This document shows, piece by piece, positions 1 to 11,616 of a stretch of 64,000 bases of DNA; the stretch's first letter is position 1, and the number at the start of each line of letters is the position of its first letter. The position numbers were made by a program, and so were the translations under genes. Below the pieces are notes generated by a model that worked only from the letters and a program-made list of their open reading frames with translations, searched no databases and was not told the origin of the DNA. The stretch is taken from positions 2,505,001 through 2,569,000 of the forward strand of contig BTPP01000001.1 of the NCBI GenBank assembly GCA_037102815.1, given 5' to 3'. The stretch comes from Neurospora intermedia (lineage: Eukaryota; Ascomycota; Sordariomycetes; Sordariales; Sordariaceae).

Positions 1-3000
1 ATGGTGAGATGGGTAAGTTTAACCCGTGGATCAGGTCGTTGACTACACAGTGCTCTCGAGGCAATGGCTGTGGTGGTCCGTGCCAGGTACGTGACAAGGG
101 GGTTTTACTTTAGCACGCAACCGCAGTAAAAGGCGATGGAGACTTGAAAACCTCCAGCTTCCACTTGGGCAGAGAAACTGGAGAGCAGATGGGGCCAGTT
201 GGGCTAGCGTGGGGATCGCCATGACAAACCGAAATACATCTCATGATTCCGATTGTTGAAATGCCTTGTGCGTTCCTTCCAGTTTGTTGAACAATGAACA
301 CCAGGGTTGTGGTACGTACCTTCCTCCAGCTTTCTATCGGGACTGACTGCGTGCCCCTGTGCAATCTGCCTTGACTTCTTCTGAGCTTCGTTCCTTTCTT
401 ACCAACTGGGAAACTTTTTTTTGGCGATTGCTAGGTATGGATCGTTGCTGTCCACTTGACGGATGATGCCCGCTGTGTGCCCACCAGGAATTTCTTCAGT
501 TGTTCTTCTGTTGTAACGGAAGAACTGTCTTGTCTTCGCCTCCAACTTTGAACAATGAACTTCTCGACGTTCAAGCTGCCAAACTACAACCAGCTTTCGG
601 ACTCGCAATCTTGTTCAGTTGCTGTGTGCGGGTAGCAGCTTGGCCCTCCTACGCGTGGCGTGAGTCAAGGTGCCGACCTCGTCAATGATTTTCAGTCCTT
701 GGCGGGAGATATCACGAATATCGGCACCTCTACGAGCGAGCGACGGCGCTTCGTTCCCAAACTGGGCAAGCGGCCTGATGAGCCGGGGTGCCTCATCGGG
801 CACTTTTGAGGTCAGTCTTGCATGATGTTGTGCCTACCTGACAGTGCCCTTGGTCCTCTTTCAGATCTCGTCAAATTGTCGATTTTTCCCCTCCAGCCGT
901 CTCAACCTCTCTCGCCTTGAGGACGGCGTCATGACCCGACGGGATCTTTGGGCTCATCCGCCTGAACGCCTGGAATCTCGTCCCAACGCTGCCGCCAAGG
1001 AGTCCCGAGGGCGTGACTGCGTCTGATTCGGACCTCAGATGGCGGGCAGCTATCTCGACTTTGAGATTTGGTTGTACATACACATAAGCCGATGACGGCG
1101 ACGACCGGACAGCCAGACATCATCAACACAAAACCACCTAACTGGTCGAATGTCTGCCGTTCCCAACCCAACTCAGAACCCAATGCGCTTGACCTGTAGG
1201 AATGCAAGCTCAACACACGCTCCGGAAAGCCAGTACTATACTACGTGCATATCTACACTCAGGCCAGCCGAAAGAGATGCCAAGATGCGCAGATTGTATT
1301 GCGATGTGTGGACGAGTTCCCGTCGTGTCACCAACGCCAGATGCATGACTATCTGAGCTACACCTCAACGTACGGCTCCTCGCCCACCATTTACACTCCT
1401 GTTCGTCAGCCCAGTAGCCAGTTGCAATCGAATACAAGAAGAAAGATGTAGTGTACAGGAAGGGTGCCAATGCTGTTTGGCTGCGTCACGGCGGCAGTGA
1501 CGCTGGTTGATGGTCATGGCGCCCAAACAGGGGTCGAGGCCAGGTATGTCGATGGCTGCTGCGAGGCACACACAAGTCGAAAAGCAAAAAAAGAAATGGA
1601 CACTTGATGGCCCGTCTTGTCCCGTCAAGGCCGTCCTTGCGTTGGATGGTTACTTTCGCAGTACCTGCCGACAAAAAGCTACCTGCCTCCATCACGGACC
1701 CCCTCTTCGGCCCCTCTCCCACCCCTGGTTCCAGGCACAACCCTACCAGGCCCCCATCATCTCTTGAGCCCTTGAAGCTTGAGTACCCCTACCCCCTACC
1801 CCCTTTCGGGAATGTCGTCAAGCGGTGCCGTTTTTCCTACCTCCGCATTTCACTTCCCTGCGAACCGAACCGCAAGCCAAAATCGCACTATGCTGGATGT
1901 AGTGTACACTGACAGTACACAGCACCTTTCTTCCCCAGTCCTTGCTAGATCGGCCCACCCGTCGTAGGAAGGCCGCGACCGTTCAAGTGCCTTGTCAGGT
2001 TGCTCTGCCGAGAGTCGGAACACATCGGGGTAATTTACCCGTACACTACTCATGGGCCACCCATCGCACAACGAGGGAATCGAGGCAGCAGGACCGTGGA
2101 CCAAAAAGAACAAGCTCGCTCGGCCGCCAGCTAGTTGCCATTCAATCGAACTAATATGCAAATGTCGCAAACCTTCTTCACGACAAACCATAATCTATCA
2201 AAGCTGTCAATACAAGAGAACGACGAATCAAATCAGTGCTGCTCGTTATCGCACAGGGCGACCAAAGCCCAACACATCCGGCCGGTTATGTTCGAGGTCA
2301 TTCAATCGTGCTTTCATGGTCTGATTTATCCCCCATGTCCTGGTACTTCTTTTTCCTTCTTCACGTCGATAGTGTCAAACGAAGCACATGCGTACAGGGC
2401 CTTTGTGTTTCCTCCCCCTTTGAGATACATACGGAGTGGCCCGTAGACCCGCTGGGGAGGTTGTGCAAGACAGAAAGGGTGTTTCGGCTGCCGCGGTCCT
2501 GCTTCACGTTGTGATAGCACGGCCGGCCCCCATATCCTCATCTGGCCTCGGCTCCGTCAACAGCTTGTCAGGAGCAGGAGCATGTCCCCAACCCGCTTTA
2601 CGCTAGTACAGTTTGCGAATTTGGGTTCGTCTGGAACCACCAGTCCACTTACGAGGGTGAGATGATGCATCCACAGTTTTGGTCAGAGCTCCCTATATAA
2701 CGACCGTTGATATTGCTTTTCTTTCTACCTCCTTTGGATCGCGGCCGTGCGGTTGTTCGGTGCTCGACCCGGCCAGCTTGGCTAACGAGGTTCTGCGATA
2801 GGAAAAGGTCGGTCTTCCAGTCGACTGGAAGCAGGGGTTCCATAAATTTTCTGTCCTCGTTCGCCAGCCGAGTGTGCTGGGCCAAAGATGCTGGGGGCTT
2901 GGGTTGCTGGGGGAGACTGGGAGAGGGGCCGTATTGGCCCCTCCAAACACTCCGCCGTGGACCCTGGTCAAAAGGTAATCTCATGAACCAAATTTTTTCT

Positions 3001-4507
3001 GCCTCTTGAGTCCTTCCCCCCGTGCCCCCTCAGTCAGTCATTCAACTCAAATCCGCTCTGCTTGGAAACCACAGAAAGTGAGGATCCTCTAGCAGCATGC
3101 GCGTTTCTTGCCCAACGGTCTTCTAGAAATTGCGGGCCTCTGAAATTCACCTCTGCCCAAAGATGTCTAAAGGATTATGCATTGCTAAAACCATTCGCCC
3201 TGGTCCATCACTTACACAATGTTTTGACTGGGCCATTGTTACTAGCTTGACCCTGGATTGGCCAGAGGAACTCTGCGTGAAGCCAGTGGAGACGGGCCGA
3301 GAGGCGGCGACGAGGGTTGGCGGCTCCTCTAGGTGACGAGCCGGAGACGGGCAAAAGTGCACTCACACCTGTTCATCCTCTTCTCAGATGGCCTGGGTTA
3401 TTTGGCCAGATGTTCCTTCAGCGTCTCTATTTACACCCCCATGCCGTTGTCGCTACGAAGCCGGTTCCTCTTTGAGCTAGTCCATGTTCCAGAGGTCCCC
3501 TCCACCGTTGTCAGAGCAGCCAAACCTCGAAACTAGCGTACCACTGTTTTTCTTTTCCTTCTTCCTCGTCCGGCAGAGCGGAGGGGTAGAAGGGGCATGA
3601 AGGGGGACAGGAATGGCAGTTGCCCGAGTGGTGTATCTCGGTACAGTAGCTTGGACTCACTACCTGACAAATTCTTTGCGTCAGGAGGATCAAAGCCATC
3701 ATCACACTTCATGACACCAAGGGTCAGACTGCCTCGTCTCCTTCAATTGCCTCCCCCTATGTCGGATGCGATGCCGAGGTCATTCATGGACTCTGCCTTT
3801 GGAAACAGTGTGTGTCCGGCATGAAGAGAGCTTTGGTGCTCATTTCCCAGTGGATTGGGACCTAGAGTATAACACTGTCTGCTATGAAAAATTAGAGGGC
3901 AGTGTTGGACTCTGAACTCGATCTCTTTTCCTCTTTTCTGTGGGCTAAATGAGCCGTTAGCTCTTGATATCATACCCCATCTTGACTAGCAAGGGTCGCG
4001 GCCCTGCTTGCCAGATCGTCTCGTTTTCCCTCAACCTCCTTCCCTGTACGGTTGGATCGTTTCTGCAAGTGCGAGAGTGAGAAACAATCCCCTACCATCC
4101 CACCCTCGTGAAAGCCGCTAACTTCGACTTGGTCTTGTTCCGTACCCCCTGTAGCTCCCGGGACAGTGCCGAAGTTAACCCTCCTCTCACAACCGTCCTC
4201 TTGACCATTGGTGGCACTATTGGCTTGATACAAGTACATACATATGTACACCACCGCGCTCTTCTACGACTACACTCTTTCGTTATCCGATCCTCTTGTC
4301 GTTCCTTCTTATTCCTAAATCAACCAAGACGGCGTCTCTTTCGATCTTTCCTCCAAACATCTTCTTTGGTGCTCTACTCTTTCGCCCCACAACGCACGAG
4401 GAGGAGTAAAGACTACTAGGCAAAACTATCCTCCAACCTAAGCGACTCGAAGGGGTTTTTCTGTGAAGGAAACCTTCGAGCAATCTTTGGAGGAGTGACA
4501 GCTGCCC
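1..4507. other. gene-free upstream region of vib-1
   Basis: No open frame here looks like a protein by composition, splice context or family resemblance, on either strand. Short ORFs of 60-110 codons overlap on both strands, as expected by chance. The last few hundred bases are rich in CT tracts and A-rich leader-like sequence, and probably contain the 5' UTR and promoter of vib-1. Small upstream ORFs occur in this leader, but none can be singled out as regulatory. Part of the region may be transcribed, non-coding or an unrecognised orphan. Confidence 0.5.
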
Positions 4508-6743
4508 ATGTCAGCGACAGCAACATACACGGTCAGTATGGCAGAGTTGAGAGCTGAGACTCAGCACGGAGGCATCTGGCCCAACTACGGGAATCCGGTG
4601 CAGATGAATACTGGTCGGTACAACACTCAAGAGTCTTCGGTACCAGTAGGATCGGCGGCTTCTTCACATCTTGTACGCCCTCGCAGTCGTCAGCACACGA
4701 TGGACTATCACAACGCACCATACCATCATGGACGGCCTGCCCAGGAGGATGGCGATGGCTACGAGAGATATCCACACCCTTCGTTGATGAACATCCCCAG
4801 CATCACCACCGGCATGAAGCGCAGCTACTCCCAGGTCGACCAAACTCCCTATACGGAAATGGTCCAAGATCTCCGCGATGACTACAAGCCGGCCATGAAT
4901 CACGACCAGAAGCTACTCTCATTCAAGAAGGTTGGCGACAAACATACCATCGTCGACCACAAAGGGCGGATTCACGAAATCGAAATCGAAGCTCAACTTC
5001 ACGGCATGTTCTTTCTGTCGGAGTTTCCTTCGCCTGGCGACGGCAATGTCTTGAACGCCGAGTTGACTTGCTACCGCCGCAACCTGTTTCAAATTAGCGG
5101 CAATATCTGCTTTCCTCAAATACCGTTGTCTGTCATGCTAGAAACGGGCGAGACCAGCCAGATCAAGAACATGGAAGTCACTATCTCGGCAATCGAATCT
5201 GTCGACGGCCACCCTGTGCGCCTAATCGTCATTCCCTGGAAGACGCCCCCACCCAACTCACCAGAAGTCAACCAAGCTCCCGATCAGGAACCTCCATCAC
5301 TTCCTCTGATTCCCTGGTCCGAAGAGGAGGAAGACAATGGCGGAGATCACTACGCTATCTATCCTATCGGGTGGCGTCGACTTCAATTCAGGATGTAAGC
5401 ACCACTTCAGAACCACCACCCACTCCAGATTTCGTTATGTTCAATAAGCTGATGCGTTCCTATATAGCGCAACGGCCAACAACGGTAGACGGAAGGAACT
5501 ACAGCAACACTTCGTCCTACACTTGAAGCTCCATGGAACCCTGGCGAATGGTACGAAACTTGTGCTTTCGGAGCTTACCACTGCGCCGATTGTTGTCCGA
5601 GGAAGAAGCCCGCGGAATTTCCAAGCGAGAAAGGAGATCCCGCTGTTGGGATCTAGCGCTGGTTCAAGAGGACAGACACTCGTGGAAACCGGTCACTCAA
5701 TTGTCGCGCAAGCTGTCGCGCTTAACAAGCCTCCTTATGATTCGAGACCCCGTGTCTCGAGCATGGATTTGCCCAGAACAGCGTTCACGTTTACGTCTGC
5801 GAAGCAGATGCCCCAGAGTCCTATGCAAATGCGTTCGAAGTAAGTCAACAAAATTGCAAGATACGGAGATGTGGCATATTCAAGGCAGTGTTGCTAGCTT
5901 CACTAGGGTCCTGACTTGATAAGAGGAAAACGATACGCGATGCTAACATAGGTCAGCAGTTCTTACCCTACAAGTTGGAACCCATCTAGTCAGGTGTCGA
6001 TGCCACACAACCCAGGATCAACCTCTTACCCGACAACATCGATGGCCGGCCCCGAACCCTATCCTAAAATGCCCCTTTCTGGAGCGCCCAGCTACACGGC
6101 CGAGCCCCAAGAGATGCCTATTCAGCAGACCTCCATGCCTTCTATGCAACTCTCTATGGTAGCCCAAGACCAACAACCGTCGGCCCCCATCCGAACACAA
6201 TACGCAACTTACGCATCGGCACCTCCGCCGCATCTTTCGTTGCCGAGCACAGCGGACAGCTCGCTTAACGTGCCGCGCTATGTGGACAGCAATCCCCGTC
6301 CTTCAAAGAGCCCTCGCCACGGCAGCCATGGCTCACTCACGAACGAGACGGCCTCGGGCGAGTATCGCTATGGCCCCCCTTCGTACCTTGGCAACAGCTC
6401 AAGTGATATAAGTCCCCAATCGCAACATCATCCGCCTACGTCAGGTGCAGGAGCAGGCGGGGCGTCGTCGGGCGCTTACGGAACACCATCTCAAGAAGGA
6501 GGTGCCTCTGCCCCAGCGTCTGCGCCTACGAGTGCGGCTCCGCCGCGGGATTACTTCCCCCCATCTCAGTCCTGGACCAGCACTGCCGGTGAGGGGCAGA
6601 CTTCATCGTACACGAACGGAGGTGACAGGTCCTATTCCTTTCCTACAGGTGTGAAAACGGAGCCGCACTCGCAGCCTTCGCACTCGGGTGCACCAGTGCC
6701 CGGCGTGTATGGCAACAACCACTATGCATGGAACGCCACGTAA
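4508..6743 (+). CDS. vib-1: VIB-1-type NDT80/PhoG transcription factor
   Basis: A p53-like fold (NDT80/PhoG) DNA-binding regulator. In Neurospora VIB-1 is needed for heterokaryon-incompatibility cell death, extracellular protease expression and carbon-source responses, and it acts in the nucleus. The coding model is join 4508-5394, 5468-5839, 5957-6743, giving 681 aa, close to the family length. Both introns are GT..AG; the second has GCTAAC just before its end. The NDT80 domain spans about residues 135-400, from LLSFKKVGDKHTIVDHKGRI through FRIATANNGRRKELQQHFVL, which is created exactly across the first splice junction. The N-terminus carries a basic stretch around MKRSYSQ. The C-terminal third is Pro/Ser/Gln-rich and probably disordered or activating. 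The start chosen is the first ATG after a long CT-rich leader. Family assignment is strong; the ortholog name is from remembered sequence features. Confidence 0.93.
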
Positions 6744-7426
6744 AAGGAGGAGAACAAAGTTTGATTCCACGACTGAAATACCAGGCTCCTAGTTGCTTTT
6801 AGGCTGATGATAACGAGGAGATGAAGGCGCTTAAATGGTAATTGTTGCTTGAACATCAAGCCTGAAAAAGGGGGGTGCGGTCAAACAATGGTGGATATTG
6901 GTGTCTCAATCCCATTCATGATGGGCTAATCAACGACACTATGGATGGTTTGCAGCTCGGCATTTTTACATGCCGGTGACCGGCCTGGGAACAGCGCACT
7001 ACCTGGTTGGCGGGGTGCGCCTGGCGTCAAAAGAGAAGTCGAGGAAGCATGTGGATTAGAAAAGGAGTCTGCATGTCTCCAGGATGGCGGCGGCAGTTTG
7101 ATTTTTTGTTGATCCAAAATACCTTTCTCTTTGCGGTTCTATGTTTCTCAACCAAGAGCTCTGTTTTTCTATATCCGTACATACACATCTACCATGTACA
7201 AATTTCATGTGCTTCTGTTGCGGGCGGTGGTTTGGCTTCACCACTGCATGATATACAATCTGGAGGGATTTCATCTGTCATTGTGTTCGGTTCTTCTTGC
7301 GCATTTTCAACGTCCAATCGATACCAATCCAAATACCACAATGAGTATTACCTCCCGGGATGATCTGCCTGTGTTTGCATGATCAATATGGAAAATATAT
7401 GCGCGTAGTAAACCTAGGGAAAAGTT

Positions 7427-7445
7427 AAAAAAAAAAAAAAAAAAA
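7427..7445. repeat. poly(A) tract
   Basis: A run of 19 A, downstream of vib-1. Simple-sequence tract; its length is likely variable between strains. Confidence 0.9.
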
Positions 7446-8200
7446 CATACGGCGCCTTTCCTGAGTGCTATAAGCCTCCCTTCATCTGCGTTTTCATGCA
7501 CCGACTGACTGATTCCCACCTAGCCTTGGCCGGCGTAGGTAATCACAGTCACACTTTGCGGAGTGAGCACATCGTTCGAGCTCATCATATCACGCTCCCA
7601 CGGCACTCGCTCATGTTGTGTCTCTCCAGGCTCATGGCTTTCTGTTCCCACGTGTCCCTCCTCCCCCTTGGCCACAGCTATAATGGTTCCCAAATCGAGC
7701 TTCAAGGTAACGACCGAATCCCTGGGTGGAAATGGAGGTCAAAGGCAAATAAAGTGCAGAAGGATATAGGTGTACGAGCTCGGTGAGAAGTTCGGCGACG
7801 AAAACCAGAAAACATAAGACATGGACTCGCGTGACTAGAGCGCTATATCTCATTCAACCAATTCCTTTGTCGTCTTGTCACAACGCTTTTTACCATTTAC
7901 TTGCCCCTCTTCATCTGAAAAATACATGAAACCACAACGTCCTAACAATTCCAACTCAACCCGACCAACTTCTCGTATTTTCCCCTTTCTTTTCGCAGAC
8001 TTGACAAGTAAGATATGTAGTTAACATTGCATCTCACGTCCCACAGCTTTGCAAGACAGACAAAGAAGCTTGCCGCCACCACCACCGGGAGACGTGAAGG
8101 TCAGCAGATGCTTGGCTGGCCTTTTGTATGTATATCAATCAACTGACCACTCCTGATCTGGCAGGTGCTAGGTACTTGCTACCTGATATGCCTACTATAT

Positions 8201-8230
8201 ACATACATACATACATACATACATACATAC
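8201..8230. repeat. ACAT tetranucleotide microsatellite
   Basis: About 7.5 perfect copies of ACAT in intergenic DNA. Confidence 0.95.
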
Positions 8231-9233
8231 CGTACCTAGAGACAAAAACACGCATATACAGATTTGGCTTACCATCGATGTATGCTACATATAGCATATT
8301 CAAGTTTCCGTCAAGTTTGAGGTTCAACTTCAGCGATAACTTTTGTCGGTGTTTTTGTTGTGCTCCGTCAGGCGCCCACCTCTAGGTTACTTTCCCCAGA
8401 CCTCCATACAACCCCTCAGGCCCCTCCCCCGGATTATATCAGTTAGGTAGTAGGTATGTAGGTCCTGCATATATGATAGAATGCTGTGTCACCAACCCGT
8501 CCTATCCTTTCCGTCAACATATTTCGACGAAAAAAAAAAAGAACAAGAAAAAAAAATTACATGACAGATGCCTTTGAATTTACCTATGGGTTGATGGCAG
8601 CGAATTTCCATCTATGAGACTACATGTGTAATAAAACCGTTCGTTCCATTCAGTCCACAGGCCGTCACAGGGCTGGATCCTGAAATACTGGCACCCGGGA
8701 CCGTACCATATGTACGTGAGCCCCGTCATTAAACAACGTCCTCTCCCTTCTTGATGTTTAGGTAGGTATGTACATATATGGGAAGATGACAAGCATGTAG
8801 TTGGATGAACGGGTGGATAGTGCCTCGGCTGGCCGCTCATTGTGTGTTCAGGAGCACGATCTCATCTACATCTTTCGTCTGCTGCCCTTGACTATGGCAG
8901 AAAGACAACATTTATATGAGACGACCAAGGTGGTGGAAGGGTGTAGGATGGTCACATGGGGGGTTTTATTTGAGCCTCTTACTTACTTCTCAGGTAGATA
9001 AATAGTAGCGGACGTCACGATGAGAATTGCGTAGGAAATCACTAATGATGCAGTGGCGGTCGCGCACGGAGATATAGATTATCCATTTCAAAGACGGCGA
9101 GACTGGAACATTTTTCAACATGGTGTTCAAAGCCTAGAGTCTCGAGGCAGTACATTGAAATGACATGCCGGGACGTTATAAAGGGGGGTCTCTCAATCTA
9201 CAAGTTTGAAAATGGGCAAAATGTTGAACGGAT

Positions 9234-9291
9234 TGCTGCTGCTGCTGCTGGAAATCAAGAACAGCAGCAGCGGACAGCAGCAGCGGACAGC
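9234..9291. repeat. GCT / CAG inverted trinucleotide repeat
   Basis: A (GCT)n block at about 9235-9250 is followed, after a short spacer, by two CAGCAGCAGCGGA-like units. The two parts are complementary and could fold as a hairpin in RNA or single-stranded DNA. The repeat lies in the putative promoter/5' region about 0.4 kb upstream of the DUF2011 gene. Confidence 0.75.
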
Positions 9292-9674
9292 TGTCAACCG
9301 AATGACAGCCCACAAACCTGGCAGCTGGTAGGCTCTTTGCCAACCTCCACATCCACTGAGTGCAGTGCACAGCGACGATGAGAAGCAATCCATGTCGCGC
9401 GCCTGCGTTTCCAACGATTCTCACCACCAATTCGCTCGTTCGTGACAATTGGTTTGGTGGATCGTGATTGCACGGCTTCATTTACTTACGCCCCTTATTT
9501 TCCGACTACAGTGGTATCACGGGACCTGCCAGCTAGCTCTTCAACACCATCGGACCTCGTTGAAAATTTCTTCCCTTCACTTAAATCCGTCATCAGTGGC
9601 ACAAACTTCGGCTCACAAAAATATCAGCCGCATAATTCCACATTCCACGAGGCTTTTCATTCCTCGAAAGAAAT

Positions 9675-10833
9675 ATGTTTGAGGTACCTGACGCAAAACG
9701 GTCAGTTTTTTTTTTCTTTTTCACTTTTCCTTTCCCAAAGGCCTTTTTCCGTATCCAATATATGCACTAGTCAGACCACCTCCGATTTGTCACGGTACAC
9801 ACATATATTTTACATAACTTCCTACTGACGTACCAAAAACAGAGTGAGAAGAGATGAGCTCTTCGGTTCAGGGACGTCCGATCGTGGCTCCAGTCCGGAC
9901 ACAGCGGACGAAGCCGAAGCGGAAGCCAAGGCTCAGCTACTCAATGCCAAACTTTCTAGCTTGCTCTCATTGAAGTTTGAGTTTGACGACGGTGCGGCGC
10001 ATGATGATGAGGCCACTAGGGCTGCTAAGGAGCCGACAGAAGCTCCGGCCAAGCAATCTGAGGTGGCCAGGGAGAAGCCCCAGAAGAAGGAGAAGGAGAC
10101 GACGCAAACAAGTCAAAATGACGCCGAGTCCTCGGATGACGATGGCAGTGACGAAGAGGACACACCAATGCAAGACCAGGCACCACTCGAAGAAGAGGAA
10201 GAAGCCGCCGAATTCGAGTTTCGCCTCTTCTCCACCTCAGCCCCTCAAAAGATCGTCCTCCCTTCCAAGGACGAAGAGGATGGCGCAGGCGAGACGGTCA
10301 TCGCTGACCGACCTATATCCTACTATATACGCGGCGAGCTCACGCCTGAGGAGCAAGAGCAGTTCCGGGCCGCAGCCGTGACTAGCCAAGACATTCTGAA
10401 CTGGGCCAAGCAGCGGGCGTGGGGACTTGAGGTGCCGTGGAGGGTGAGAAAGATTGTTGTTACAGTGAAGGGCAAGCAAGCAGACAGGGCAGCGGCAGCA
10501 ACAGCCCTGCACGGTCAACCGGTGGCCACGGGGACCGAAGTTCAACAACAAGCAGGTGATGGTGAACAGCAGAAAAAGAAGAAGAAGCGACTCGGAAAAA
10601 AGGGGAGAATTGCCATGAGGATCAAGGAGAAGGCGAGGAAGGAAAAGGAGGAGGCGGAGCAGAAGCAAAAGATGACCAAGGAGGAACACCTGAAGGAGAA
10701 GAAGAAGCGGTTGAATAGGGAGAAGAAGCTCAAGAGGAGACAGAAGGAGAAGGAGAAGAAGATGGCAGGCAAAGCGGGAAGTTCGGTGGGTGATGCTATG
10801 TCTGCGGTTGGGCAGGATTCGGATTCGGAGTGA
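9675..10833 (+). CDS. DUF2011-like fungal protein (unknown function)
   Basis: Function unknown; resembles the fungal DUF2011 family (probably PF09428, from memory). The model is join 9675-9700, 9843-10833, giving 338 aa. The first exon is only 26 nt and supplies MFEVPDAK plus two bases of Arg. Joined to exon 2 it gives the family-like start MFEVPDAKRVRRDELFGS, which is why this upstream ATG was preferred to a GTG at 9844. The 142-nt intron is GT..AG with CTACTGAC near the 3' end. The middle of the protein is very acidic (EEDTPMQ, EEEEEA). Next comes a conserved-looking globular part around RPISYYIRGELTPEEQEQF, then a strongly Lys/Arg-rich, probably helical tail. Acidic plus basic tracts suggest a nuclear or nucleolar protein, but that is inference. 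Confidence 0.82.
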
Positions 10834-11616
10834 GGGAGATGAGAAGGAGAATAAGATGGCTGAGTAACCGACTTGTTGGTGATGGGTAAATAATTGTATG
10901 TTTGTGGTGATACATCGGGAGTTGAAGATATTCCATGCAGGCCGTGGGTAGCAGCAATCAAAGTGATGACTGCCTCTTGTAGACAAAGGAACCCCCGAAG
11001 CCCTGTAGCCACGCTCTCGTTAATGGTACCTACCTAGTTCCCAGGTTCATTCAGGGGATAATCCGAGCACTCAACGTTCTGGTCATAAATGCCACGGTAC
11101 TACGCCCTCAAATTACCTAGGTATGCACACCTCTTCTCAAGTGAAGCACCTCAAAAAGAGTAGTACTGTCGGGTACCTATCCATCAAGGTTCTGCACTTG
11201 TTGAGCCACAAGCAGGTGTCGGTGGAGGCACAAGTATCGAGGCAATGGCATCGCATTGTAATTCGACCAATCACAGGCGGCGGGCGGTACCTAACGCGGC
11301 AGGGACGACGCGGCAAGCTCTCCGCATCATTCAGCTCCTCTCACTGTAGCAACTGCAGTGCATGCAGTTGAGCATGAGGAAAGAGTACCTATCTTGAATT
11401 GATCTCTTCCATGAAACATCATCTTGACATGTTTTCTTCTTGATATTCTCCGTCAGCACCAATCGTACAGCATCATCAACAAACATGAGGTAGCCTTATC
11501 GACGCGTTACGACAATCCTCCGACCCCTGAAACACCCCGATTTCTTCCAGTTTAGCGGTCTTGTTACTGGCACTCGCAGTTGCAGCCGCCGTCTGCCCCA
11601 CCATCGACAACCCTCC
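10834..11616. other. intergenic region, 5' region of ham-2
   Basis: About 780 bases holding the DUF2011 3' UTR and the ham-2 promoter/leader. A short in-frame alternative start exists: ATG at 11485 followed by a weak GT at 11490 could splice near 11582 into the ham-2 frame and add about ten residues. I did not adopt it because the donor is weak. No independent gene is seen. Confidence 0.5.

Larger units (their letters stand above)
6744..9674. other. intergenic region with simple repeats
   Basis: About 2.9 kb between the vib-1 stop and the DUF2011 gene. It should hold the vib-1 3' UTR and the next promoter. It contains a 19-A run (7427-7445), an ACAT tract (8201-8230), A-rich patches near 8530-8560, and a GCT/CAG inverted repeat (9234-9291). 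I see no convincing coding exon: the open frames are short, overlap on both strands and lack splice-supported extension. Confidence 0.5.

Noticed and set aside
5533-5919. 128-codon plus-strand frame overlapping vib-1 exon 2
   Set aside because: Wrong frame; the NDT80 domain is restored by splicing in the other frame.
8195-8235. Tandem ACAT units as a possible CRISPR-like or regulatory array
   Set aside because: A simple tetranucleotide microsatellite with no spacers; the host is a eukaryote.
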